This document shows, piece after piece, positions 1 through 6,071 of a stretch of 9,196 nt of DNA. Origin of the DNA: Gammaproteobacteria bacterium. GTDB taxonomy: Bacteria > Pseudomonadota > Gammaproteobacteria > SZUA-229. The stretch covers positions 1 through 9,196 of the forward strand of contig JALTRC010000455.1 in assembly GCA_026998145.1 (NCBI GenBank). The letters are read 5' to 3'. The notes beneath the pieces were generated by a model. It was not told the origin of the DNA. It was given only the letters and a program-made list of their open reading frames with translations, and ran no database searches. The stretch's first letter is position 1; each line of letters opens with the position of its first letter. Both the position numbers and the translations under genes were made by a program.

Positions 1-235
1 ACAGGGTTTCGTTAGTTGTCATGGCTTCTATCACCTGTGTTTTTAAGGGTGATACCGCCAGAGATTTGAGTTTATCCACCAGCGTCTGTAAATCAGGAAT
101 ATTATGTTCCTGCATCAAACGACTTAAGCGGCTGGAAACCAGATAATGTTTATTATCTCCCAGAACAATGCCGCAGGCATCTTCCAGATAGGCTTGAAAA
201 GCTTTGTATTCACTGGGCGAGAAACTATTAGTCAT
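1..235 (-). CDS. cheR: Chemotaxis protein methyltransferase CheR, N-terminal part (cut by window edge)
   Basis: CheR transfers methyl groups from S-adenosylmethionine to glutamates on chemoreceptors in the cytoplasm, setting adaptation together with CheB. Only the first 78 codons are in the window; the catalytic Rossmann domain lies beyond the left edge. What is seen is the helical N-terminal domain: FSPSEYKAFQAYLEDACGI, then GIVLGDNKHYLVSSRLSRL, ending in the family hallmark TTNET (residues 73-77), which precedes the catalytic domain in CheR. The start is the first ATG after cheV in this frame. It lacks a clear Shine-Dalgarno sequence (upstream is A/T-rich with AAGCGA), so translation may depend on cheV. 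The gene follows cheV on the same strand after 34 bp, the usual cheV-cheR pairing. The identification is firm from motif and context; whether the rest is intact cannot be judged. Confidence 0.94.
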   Translation of the reverse strand, partial: MTNSFSPSEYKAFQAYLEDACGIVLGDNKHYLVSSRLSRLMQEHNIPDLQTLVDKLKSLAVSPLKTQVIEAMTTNETL

Positions 236-269
236 TTATTTTTTAAAATCGCTTAGGTTTCGACTGCTA

Positions 270-1238
270 TTAGTCATCTGAAATATTTTCCAGACCATAT
301 TCAATATCCCGGCCACTAACAACATTTAAAATCGCATTTGCCAGCTCATTGGGTTTAAATTTCGGCATAAAATGATCGGCCCCGACTTTTTCGACCATTG
401 AAGTATTAAACACACCACTTAATGAAGTATGCAACATCACAAATAAACTGGCCAGTCGTGGGTCTTTGCGTATTTCTGTGGTTAAGGTATACCCATCCAT
501 GCGCGGCATTTCCACATCAGAAATAACCATGGCAATTTCATCGTTAATATCTTTACCATCGGCAACCATCTCCTGCAAAACTTCCAGGCCATGTTGCCCA
601 TCATTTGCCAGGGTACATTTGATACCAACTTTTTCCAGCACCCGTTTAACCTGATTACGGGCAACTGAGGAATCATCTACAACCAGTACATGTTTGGGTT
701 TATCAGAACTGGCCAGATCCTCATCCGCATTCTCAAGAACGTCAGCATCTACTTCTTCGTTTAGTCCCATAATATTGGCAAATACCCGCTCTACATCGAT
801 AATTTCAACCAGCTCTTCATCCACATGGGTCACTGCTGTTAAAAAGCTGGAAGCACCACTGCCTTTAGGTGGTGGCAATATTTCTTTCCAGTTCATATTG
901 GTTATACGATCAACGGAATTCACCAGGAACCCCTGAGTAAAACGGTTATATTCGGTTACGATGACAAAGCTATCTTTGATATTTTCAACAGCCCGGTTAC
1001 TGATCGCCATACTCAAATCAATAACCGGGATGGTTTTACTTCGCAGATGAGCAACACCCACAACCATTGGATTGGACTGGGGCATATTGGTTAATTCTGG
1101 ACAACGAATCACTTCCTGTACCTTGAAAACATTAATTCCATAAAGCTGCTTTCCAGCCAGCCTGAAAAGCAACAGCTCCAGCCTATTATGCCCGGCCAGC
1201 TGGGTTCGCATGTCTACGCTATCAAGAACACCTGCCAT
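270..1238 (-). CDS. cheV: Chemotaxis coupling/phosphorelay protein CheV (CheW domain plus receiver)
   Basis: CheV is a cytoplasmic adaptor that links chemoreceptors to the kinase CheA and is itself phosphorylated by CheA. At 322 aa it has the normal family length. Residues about 15-160 form a CheW-like domain (LELLLFRLAGKQLYGINVFK, then VVGVAHLRSKTIPVIDL). Residues about 183-310 form a response-regulator receiver with all key positions present: acidic pair D188-D189 in VVDD, phospho-acceptor D241 in ISDVEMPRMDG, T271 in LHTS and K293 in MPKFKPNELA. The start is taken at the ATG at 1238 because the protein then begins MAGVLDSVDMRTQL, the common gammaproteobacterial CheV N-terminus, and because GGAG (complement of 1246-1249) sits 7 nt upstream. 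An in-frame ATG at 1283 would add 15 residues unlike the family. The gene is divergent from the CZB chemoreceptor and upstream of cheR. Confidence 0.96.
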   Translation of the reverse strand: MAGVLDSVDMRTQLAGHNRLELLLFRLAGKQLYGINVFKVQEVIRCPELTNMPQSNPMVVGVAHLRSKTIPVIDLSMAISNRAVENIKDSFVIVTEYNRFTQGFLVNSVDRITNMNWKEILPPPKGSGASSFLTAVTHVDEELVEIIDVERVFANIMGLNEEVDADVLENADEDLASSDKPKHVLVVDDSSVARNQVKRVLEKVGIKCTLANDGQHGLEVLQEMVADGKDINDEIAMVISDVEMPRMDGYTLTTEIRKDPRLASLFVMLHTSLSGVFNTSMVEKVGADHFMPKFKPNELANAILNVVSGRDIEYGLENISDD

Positions 1239-1428
1239 CTTTTTGCTCCACGCTATAATCTGTATGGGTGATATATAAATCAAAAACTTCAGCTATAATC
1301 TTCAACCAGTTCGGCAGAACTGAAGCTGATCTATACAATTCAGATAGATAGTAGTTCAAAAAAAAGGACTTCGCGTAAATTTGCACACTAGATGCAGGAT
1401 AATAATACTTAAAGAGCAGAGACCTAAT
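1239..1428. promoter_or_regulatory. Divergent control region between cheV and the CZB chemoreceptor gene
   Basis: This 190-bp A/T-rich region must hold promoters for both directions. It contains an exact 10-bp direct repeat GCTATAATCT at 1252-1261 and 1292-1301 (40 bp apart, read AGATTATAGC toward cheV). It also has a perfect 6-bp inverted repeat CAGTTC-GGCA-GAACTG at 1307-1322 and a candidate sigma-28 promoter toward the receptor at 1376-1402. Toward cheV the best sigma-70-like pair I see is TTGAAC (complement of 1354-1359), an 18-bp spacer, and TATAGA (complement of 1330-1335), which is only a partial match. No convincing sigma-54 site is present. That the region is regulatory is inferred from divergent gene starts; the assignment of individual sites is tentative. 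Confidence 0.5.
1376..1402 (+). promoter_or_regulatory. Candidate flagellar sigma-28 (FliA) promoter for the chemoreceptor gene
   Basis: The sequence TAAATTTG (1376-1383), an 11-bp spacer, then CAGGATAA (1395-1402) matches the FliA consensus TAAAGTTT-N11-GCCGATAA at 6 of 8 and 5 of 8 positions, with the exact spacer length. The conserved GATAA of the -10 element is retained, but the GCC is not. Transcription would start near 1409, about 20 nt before the ATG at 1429. Chemoreceptor genes are commonly FliA-dependent, which fits. The match is clearly weaker than the one in front of flgM. Confidence 0.4.
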
Positions 1429-2778
1429 ATGCCAACACCCATTTTATTAACCTCCCATGTTATTCCCATTTTGCAGGCAGCACTGGACGCTGATTATCAA
1501 CAACTGGCCAAACTAAGCCAGAAGCACCCTACAACCTCATCATCCCTGAACGAGCTTAGTCAGCAGATACGACAGTACAACGAAAAACTGTCCAGTATTG
1601 CAGAAGCCGGTATTACATCCCTGGAACAAACCTATGACATATTAACCACCAATATGTCCTTACAGAATCAGGCAACCGTTATTTCCGATGCTATTGCCAG
1701 TGTTGCAACGGCAACCGAAGAGATGGCCGCTTCTGCCTCTGAAGTCTCCGTGGCTGCCGAGCAAACAGCCGCCCGCGCCCAGGAAAGTTACCATAAAACC
1801 GAGTCTGGTAATGAAGCCATATCTTCCATGATGGGGAATATGGACCTACTGGAATCCGCCATGGGCTCCATGTTTGAGGGGGTACAGAAATTTTCCGGCT
1901 TCACTGAAGAAATCAACAGTCTTACCTCCAGTGTGCGGGATATTGCCAATCAAACTAATTTACTGGCCTTAAATGCGGCCATAGAAGCCGCCCGCGCCGG
2001 TGAAGCAGGCCGGGGTTTTGCTGTGGTGGCCGATGAAGTGAAACAGCTGGCATCCAAAACAGAAAAAGCCACTATCGAGATAGAAACCGTTACCAACACC
2101 ATGAATACCTTAATGGAAGAAGTGGGTGGTTCCGTTGGCTCCAGCCAGGAGCGTCTGGCACATAGCCTGGACAGTCTGGAAACCGTGGCCATAGCACTAG
2201 CCGATGTCACCTCAGTGGTCAATGATGTGACTGAACAGGTACAGACTATTTCCACATCTGCCAATGAGCAACGTTATGTGTCTCAGGAAATGGCCGGCAA
2301 GCTTAATGAAATTACCCTGTCGGTACAGAATGAAAACCAGCAGATTGCCAAAATGGCCGAACATACCAGTGGTTTAAATAACGCCATTAAACGCCAGTTT
2401 GAACTGCTGTCTTCCTTTAACCATGATGAAGTCTTCCTGCAGGCGGTAAAATCCGATCATGTGAACTGGAAAATCCGTCTGGCCACCATGGCCCTGGGTG
2501 GCGCTATTATTCCCGAAAACGAACTCACCGATCATACCCAGTGCCGACTGGGTAAATGGTACTACTCAACCGGCAAGGAAACCTACGGCTCGGTTGAAGC
2601 CTTCCGTAATATGGAAGCCCCCCATGCCCGTGTTCATGCAATTGGCAAGGAAATTGCTCAGTTAGCTTTATCGGGGCAAACCGAGGCAGCCTGTCAAAAA
2701 ATTGAAGAAATGGCCGGTTATAGCCGGTCCCTGTTTGCCTTTATTGAAGAACTACTGGAAAACGTGAGAAAAACATGA
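1429..2778 (+). CDS. Soluble methyl-accepting chemotaxis protein with C-terminal CZB zinc-binding domain
   Basis: This is a chemoreceptor that would signal to CheA/CheW from the cytoplasm. It has 449 aa, no signal peptide, no membrane segment and no HAMP domain. A helical N-terminal stretch (about residues 1-75) is followed by a long coiled-coil MCP signalling domain, whose conserved hairpin tip is at residues 172-204 (IANQTNLLALNAAIEAARAG, then FAVVADEV). Residues about 335-445 form a chemoreceptor zinc-binding (CZB) domain with the 3His/1Cys ligand set visible: H344 in DHVNWK, C372 in CRLGKWYY, H399 and H403 in PHARVH. CZB receptors such as Helicobacter TlpD are known to respond to zinc and oxidants such as hypochlorite; that ligand here is inference. 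No C-terminal CheR-docking pentapeptide is seen. The start is put at ATG 1429: an in-frame TTG at 1381 would lie inside the candidate promoter. The ribosome site is weak (GCAGAG). The stop overlaps the flgA start as ATGA. Confidence 0.93.
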   Translation: MPTPILLTSHVIPILQAALDADYQQLAKLSQKHPTTSSSLNELSQQIRQYNEKLSSIAEAGITSLEQTYDILTTNMSLQNQATVISDAIASVATATEEMAASASEVSVAAEQTAARAQESYHKTESGNEAISSMMGNMDLLESAMGSMFEGVQKFSGFTEEINSLTSSVRDIANQTNLLALNAAIEAARAGEAGRGFAVVADEVKQLASKTEKATIEIETVTNTMNTLMEEVGGSVGSSQERLAHSLDSLETVAIALADVTSVVNDVTEQVQTISTSANEQRYVSQEMAGKLNEITLSVQNENQQIAKMAEHTSGLNNAIKRQFELLSSFNHDEVFLQAVKSDHVNWKIRLATMALGGAIIPENELTDHTQCRLGKWYYSTGKETYGSVEAFRNMEAPHARVHAIGKEIAQLALSGQTEAACQKIEEMAGYSRSLFAFIEELLENVRKT

Positions 2779-3497
2779 CCCCAAGACCTGCACTGCTCAT
2801 CCCGCTGTTCCTGATCCTGTGGAGTGCAGCCGGAATCAGCAGTGCAGATCAGGCAAGTCGCTCGCTGCAAAGCCATGCTTCTATAGTAGATGCCGTTAAG
2901 CAGTTTCTGCAATCTCAAACCTACGAAAACAAAATCAGCCGCCGCTCAGTCAGCGTGGGCTATCTTGATCCCCGCCTGAAGCTCCCCCAGTGCCAGCAGG
3001 CACTGGAAACCTTTTTTGCCCCCGGCGCCAAATCACTGGGCAAAACTACCGTGGGCGTCCGCTGTAATGATCCCAAACCCTGGGCCCTGTATGTTTCGGC
3101 TAGCGTTAACGGCTACGCCAATGTATATCAGACCCGGCATAATATTGATAAAGGGGTGGTGCTCGGGGAAGCCGATATTGTGCCGATTGAAAAGAATCTG
3201 GCACAACTGAATTATGGCTATTTTATCGACAAAAAGGCTCTGATCGGCAAGGCCACCACACGGCGTCTGAACCGTGATCAGGTCATCACCCCCAGCCAGA
3301 TCACCGATCCAGTGCTGATAAAACGGGGTGAACAGGTTATCTTAATTGCCAAATCCAGTGGATTTTCCGTCAAAATGAGCGGTAAGGCCATGATGGATGG
3401 ACGTAAGGGGCAGCTGATTAAAGTCAAAAACCTGTCATCAAAGCGGGTTGTCGAGGGGCGGGTGATTCGCAGCGGTGAGGTTAGCGTGTTAAATTAA
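2775..3497 (+). CDS. flgA: Flagellar basal body P-ring formation protein FlgA
   Basis: FlgA is a periplasmic chaperone needed for assembly of FlgI into the flagellar P ring. The 240-aa protein has the usual family length. A signal peptide is visible at residues 1-24: hydrophobic ALLIPLFLILW, then a likely cleavage after ISSA. The N-terminal region carries the conserved cysteine pair C73 (LPQC) and C97 (GVRC), expected to form a disulphide. A SAF-like domain follows (about 118-178, containing HNIDKGVVLGEADI and LNRDQVITPSQI). The C-terminal beta domain includes SGFSVKMSGKAMMDG, GQLIKVKNLSSKRVVEGRV and a final V-x-V strand. The ATG overlaps the stop of the upstream chemoreceptor gene in an ATGA, with GTGAG about 6 nt upstream, so translation is probably coupled. 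flgM follows after 70 bp that hold a separate promoter. Confidence 0.96.
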   Translation: MTPRPALLIPLFLILWSAAGISSADQASRSLQSHASIVDAVKQFLQSQTYENKISRRSVSVGYLDPRLKLPQCQQALETFFAPGAKSLGKTTVGVRCNDPKPWALYVSASVNGYANVYQTRHNIDKGVVLGEADIVPIEKNLAQLNYGYFIDKKALIGKATTRRLNRDQVITPSQITDPVLIKRGEQVILIAKSSGFSVKMSGKAMMDGRKGQLIKVKNLSSKRVVEGRVIRSGEVSVLN

Positions 3498-3510
3498 TCC
3501 TGTTTAGTTC

Positions 3511-3537
3511 TAAAGTTATGCAGATTGCTGCCGCTAA
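3511..3537 (+). promoter_or_regulatory. Sigma-28 (FliA) promoter of flgMN
   Basis: TAAAGTTA (3511-3518), an 11-bp spacer (3519-3529) and GCCGCTAA (3530-3537) match the FliA consensus TAAAGTTT-N11-GCCGATAA at 14 of 16 positions with exact spacing. It lies between flgA and flgM, where FliA-dependent transcription of flgM is known in enteric bacteria and Vibrio. Transcription would start near 3544, leaving a leader of about 24 nt before flgM. This makes the anti-sigma factor gene a target of the factor it inhibits. Confidence 0.88.
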
Positions 3538-3567
3538 ACTCTATGAGAAAGTACGATCAGGTGAATT

Positions 3568-3891
3568 ATGAGCATTCCAATTAATAATCTTAACCGTTCA
3601 GCGACCGAGTCCCTGAACAGTAAAACCGCCAGTTCGCGGCTTAAAACATCGTCCGATGGGGATGATGTTAGCCAGAGCAGCGAAATTACAGAAAATGAAA
3701 GGGATACGGTCAGCCTCTCAGCTGAGTCTGCCCAGGTTCGGGGTTTACAGAACCGTCTGGGAGATATTCCCGAGGTCGATGCAGAAAAAGTTGCCCGCAT
3801 TAAAAAAGAAATCGCCAATGGCAATTACCCGGTTGACTCAAAGGCTATTGCGGACAATTTACTACAGCTTGAAAAAGCTCTGGGCAAATAA
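3568..3891 (+). CDS. flgM: Anti-sigma-28 factor FlgM
   Basis: FlgM binds FliA (sigma-28) in the cytoplasm and blocks late flagellar transcription until it is exported through the completed hook-basal body. The protein has 107 aa, normal for the family. The N-terminal half (SIPINNLNRS and a long Ser/Thr/Asp-rich stretch to about residue 45) is of low complexity and likely disordered, as expected for a secreted FlgM. The C-terminal half from about residue 46 (DTVSLSAESAQVRGLQNRL) to the end is the sigma-binding helical part, with the family signature KVARIKKEIANGNYPVD at 74-90 followed by SKAIADNLLQLEKAL. AGGTGA (3559-3564) lies 3 nt before the ATG. The gene has its own FliA promoter and is followed 6 bp later by flgN. 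Confidence 0.96.
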   Translation: MSIPINNLNRSATESLNSKTASSRLKTSSDGDDVSQSSEITENERDTVSLSAESAQVRGLQNRLGDIPEVDAEKVARIKKEIANGNYPVDSKAIADNLLQLEKALGK

Positions 3892-3897
3892 CACCCC

Positions 3898-4338
3898 ATG
3901 AAAAAAATCCTCACTGACATTATGCGTTTTACAGATCAGCTGGAGCAGATTCTCAAACAGGAATTTGAAACACTGGAACAGCAGGATTTTGATCAACTGA
4001 TGGCACTCACCAGCCAGAAACAGAAACTGGTTGAACAACTGGATACACTGGAAAAACAACGTCAGCAGCTTAGCGCTGGCCATGAATCATTTAAGGATTA
4101 TCTACAGCAACAGGCTGAGGCTAAGGACTTAAGAAAACAGTGGAATATAATCCGGCAGAAACTTCAACAGTGCCGCGAACAAAATGAAATCAACGGTCGC
4201 CTGCTACAGAAAAAGCAGCAACTATCCGGTGAAATGCTGGATCTTCTCAGCGGCAAACAAAATAACGCACCGGCCACCTATGAAGCCGATGGTACGCAAC
4301 AGAAATCCGGCTCGATTCTGGGTGACACCCAGGCCTGA
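3898..4338 (+). CDS. flgN: Flagellar export chaperone FlgN
   Basis: FlgN is a cytoplasmic chaperone for the hook-filament junction proteins FlgK and FlgL. The 146-aa protein is almost wholly helical and Gln/Glu/Lys-rich, as in the family, with coiled-coil potential over about residues 12-115. The conserved FlgN features are QLEQILKQEFETLEQQDFDQL near the N-terminus and NEINGRLLQKK at about 96-106. The C-terminal tail (TYEADGTQQ) resembles the tail of other FlgN proteins, often written TYGADG. The start lies 6 bp after the flgM stop and has no clear ribosome site, so coupling to flgM is likely. An alternative in-frame ATG, eight codons downstream, also lacks one. The gene ends 6 bp before the end of the convergent phoU. 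Confidence 0.92.
   Translation: MKKILTDIMRFTDQLEQILKQEFETLEQQDFDQLMALTSQKQKLVEQLDTLEKQRQQLSAGHESFKDYLQQQAEAKDLRKQWNIIRQKLQQCREQNEINGRLLQKKQQLSGEMLDLLSGKQNNAPATYEADGTQQKSGSILGDTQA
4318..4332. terminator. Small hairpin at the flgN/phoU convergent junction, possible transcript end
   Basis: CTGGGT-GAC-ACCCAG is a perfect 6-bp stem with a 3-nt loop inside the last codons of flgN, just before the 6-bp gap to the convergent phoU stop. On the plus strand it is followed by only a weak T stretch (GATTT after 6 nt), and no U-run follows on the minus strand. It is the only candidate terminator I see where both operons must end. Intrinsic termination is therefore uncertain. Confidence 0.3.
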
Positions 4339-4344
4339 TTTCCC

Positions 4345-5040
4345 CTACAACACTTCCTGCTTCATTTCTTCCAGTGATACATGGCGCACATCCCGCCCCT
4401 TCACCAGATAAATCACATACTCGCAGATATTTTTGGAATGATCACCAATACGTTCCAGGGCACGGGCTGCCCAGATGACATTCATACTGGGCTGTATTGA
4501 GCGTGGATCTTCCATCATGTGGGTAATCAGCTGGCGCATAACACCTTCGTATTCCTTATCAACCACCTGATCTTCGGCTGCCGTACGAAAAGCACTTTCT
4601 GTATCGGTGCGGGCAAAGGCATCTAATGCGGAACGCAGCATCTTGGTGACATGATTGCCAATATGACGAATTTCAAAATACTGTTTTTTTGAACTGCCCA
4701 GTTCTGCCAAAGCCAGTGCCATGCGCGCCACCTTACAGGCTTCATCACCAATACGTTCAAGATCGGTAATGGTTTTCACAATCATCATCACCAGACGTAA
4801 ATCACCGGCCGTTGGTTGACGGCGCGCAATAATGTGGGTGCACTGTTCATCGATACTGACTTCCAGTGAGTTCACTTTATAGTCTTCTTCAATGACTTCT
4901 TCGGCCAGTGCCGTATTACCTTCTTCCAGCGCCTGACAGGCATTCTGTACATGCTGTTCAACCAGGCCACCCATAATCATAACCTGGTTCTTAACCTGTT
5001 CTAATTCCGCATTAAACTGCTGTGAAATATGATCGTTCAT
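4345..5040 (-). CDS. phoU: Phosphate signalling and transport regulator PhoU
   Basis: PhoU is a peripheral cytoplasmic protein that connects the PstSCAB transporter to the sensor kinase PhoR, keeping the Pho regulon off when phosphate is plentiful. The 231-aa protein has the usual length and consists of two three-helix PhoU repeats. Each repeat carries its metal-binding E-x-x-x-D motif: E95-RIG-D99 and E196-RIG-D200. The family segment ARRQPTAGDLRLVM is at residues 72-85, and ALERIGDHSKNICEYVIYLV at 194-213. The start is supported by AAGGAT (complement of 5046-5051), 5 nt upstream of the ATG. It is the last gene of the pst operon, but is separated from pstB by a 165-bp palindromic element. 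That element stops 22 nt before the start codon and spares the ribosome site. Confidence 0.97.
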   Translation of the reverse strand: MNDHISQQFNAELEQVKNQVMIMGGLVEQHVQNACQALEEGNTALAEEVIEEDYKVNSLEVSIDEQCTHIIARRQPTAGDLRLVMMIVKTITDLERIGDEACKVARMALALAELGSSKKQYFEIRHIGNHVTKMLRSALDAFARTDTESAFRTAAEDQVVDKEYEGVMRQLITHMMEDPRSIQPSMNVIWAARALERIGDHSKNICEYVIYLVKGRDVRHVSLEEMKQEVL

Positions 5041-5062
5041 TTTTTATCCTTATGTGTTCGGC

Positions 5063-5227
5063 TTAAGGAGCCTCTGATTAATTCTGGACGAAACAGTTTG
5101 TATCTCACACTTCTGATTCAAGGCGTCGAATCGCACGTAATAGCAGGCTATTGCGAAGATTCGCAACGCAGAAGCAGGAGTGTGAGATGCGAAATGTGAG
5201 TTCATGAATTATTCAGAGGCTCCTTAA
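5063..5227. mobile_element. MITE-like palindromic element between pstB and phoU
   Basis: This 165-bp stretch is an imperfect palindrome along its whole length, centred at about 5145. The terminal inverted repeats, 5063-5084 and 5206-5227, match at 21 of 22 positions and begin TTAAGGAGCCTCTGA. An inner exact 9-bp pair ATCTCACAC/GTGTGAGAT lies at 5102-5110 and 5180-5188, CGAATC/GATTCG at 5127-5132 and 5158-5163, and the tip is AATAGC-AG-GCTATT (5139-5152). There is no coding capacity. TTAA stands at both ends and may be a target-site duplication or part of the repeat. The right end contains the pstB stop codon (complement of 5224-5226). A non-autonomous transposable element is the best reading; a long REP/ERIC-type intergenic repeat is the alternative. 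No second copy is in the window, so mobility is inferred. Transcribed, it would fold into a long hairpin between pstB and phoU. Confidence 0.72.
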
Positions 5228-6063
5228 CCATAACGCCCGGTAATATAATCTTCAGTCTGTTTCTTTTCCGGGTTGGTAAATAATTTATCGGTAGAGCCAA
5301 ATTCTATTAAGTCACCCATGTACATAAAGGCAGTATAGTCAGATACCCGCGCGGCCTGTTGCATATTATGCGTGACGATTACGATGGTATAGTCTGATTT
5401 TAGTTCATAAATCAGCTCTTCAATTTTTAATGTTGAGATAGGATCCAGTGCCGATGCCGGTTCATCCAGTAATAAGACTTCCGGCTTAATGGCAATGGAG
5501 CGGGCAATCACCAGACGCTGCTGCTGGCCACCGGACATGCCCAGAGCACTTTCGTGTAAGCGGTTACTGACCTCATCCCAAAGAGCGGCGCTTTTTAATG
5601 CCCACTCCACCCGCTCATCTAATATATGACGTTTGTTAATTCCCTGCAGGCGCAAGCCATAGGCCACATTTTCATATATGGATTTGGGAAACGGATTAGG
5701 CCGCTGAAATACCATACCAACCCGCCGACGCAATGCAGATACATCCACATCCCGGTCATAAATATTATCACCATGCAGGGTGATAGAACCTTCGATACGC
5801 ACCCCGTCAACCAGGTCATTCATACGATTAATGCTGCGCAACAATGTGGATTTGCCACAGCCACTGGGGCCGATAAAAGCGGTTACCCGTTTTTCCGGGA
5901 TCACCAGATTAATATCTTTAAGCGCCTGCTTTTCACTATAAAAAAGATTCAGATTATTAACCTGTAAACATTCTTTTTCATCCGCCAGATTCAGCTCGGT
6001 ACTATTACCCGGCAGGCTTGCTTTAATAGCCGGTGTTGTTTGTTGATTCATAAGATTACTCAT
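5224..6063 (-). CDS. pstB: Phosphate ABC transporter ATP-binding protein PstB
   Basis: PstB is the cytoplasmic ATPase that powers phosphate import through PstC and PstA. The 279-aa protein has a full nucleotide-binding domain: Walker A GPSGCGKST at 65-73, Q-loop Q120 in GMVFQRPNPFP, signature LGMSGGQQQRL at 174-184, Walker B VLLLDEP at 196-202 followed by the D-loop SALDP, and switch H232 in VTHNMQQA. The family-typical ending TEDYITGRYG is complete. It has about 20 extra N-terminal residues compared with the 257-aa E. coli protein. A second ATG four codons in is an alternative start, and neither has a strong ribosome site. The start lies 8 bp after the pstA stop. The TAA stop is formed at the junction with the palindromic element downstream, but the protein is not altered. 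Confidence 0.97.
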   Translation of the reverse strand: MSNLMNQQTTPAIKASLPGNSTELNLADEKECLQVNNLNLFYSEKQALKDINLVIPEKRVTAFIGPSGCGKSTLLRSINRMNDLVDGVRIEGSITLHGDNIYDRDVDVSALRRRVGMVFQRPNPFPKSIYENVAYGLRLQGINKRHILDERVEWALKSAALWDEVSNRLHESALGMSGGQQQRLVIARSIAIKPEVLLLDEPASALDPISTLKIEELIYELKSDYTIVIVTHNMQQAARVSDYTAFMYMGDLIEFGSTDKLFTNPEKKQTEDYITGRYG

Positions 6064-6071
6064 TGAATAGT

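Noticed and set aside
1239..1283. Upstream ATG at 1283 that would extend CheV by 15 residues
   Set aside because: The extra residues do not resemble CheV, while the ATG at 1238 gives the typical MAGVLDSVD start and has GGAG at good spacing.
1312..1327. GG-N10-GC spacing (CGGCAG...AAGCT) resembling a sigma-54 promoter toward the chemoreceptor and flgA
   Set aside because: The GG and GC are correctly spaced, but the flanking bases (C for T, G for C, AA for TT) depart from TGGCAC-N5-TTGCA, and the hit lies within a palindrome. Too weak to annotate.
1381..1428. TTG start at 1381 for the chemoreceptor, adding 16 residues
   Set aside because: It overlaps the candidate sigma-28 promoter, has poor spacing to any ribosome site, and the added residues are not MCP-like.
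1950..2264. Open 104-codon frame antisense to the chemoreceptor gene
   Set aside because: It is the complement of the highly conserved MCP signalling domain, has low-complexity Ser/Ala/Thr-rich translation and no ribosome site; a shadow frame.
5063..5227. Palindromic element considered as a simple rho-independent terminator after pstB or as a small RNA gene
   Set aside because: It is far too long and symmetric for a terminator, has no U-run, and no promoter for an RNA gene is seen; the terminal repeats fit a transposable element better.
5626..5967. Open 113-codon plus-strand frame inside pstB
   Set aside because: It is antisense to the conserved ATPase domain, without recognisable domain or promoter; a shadow of pstB.
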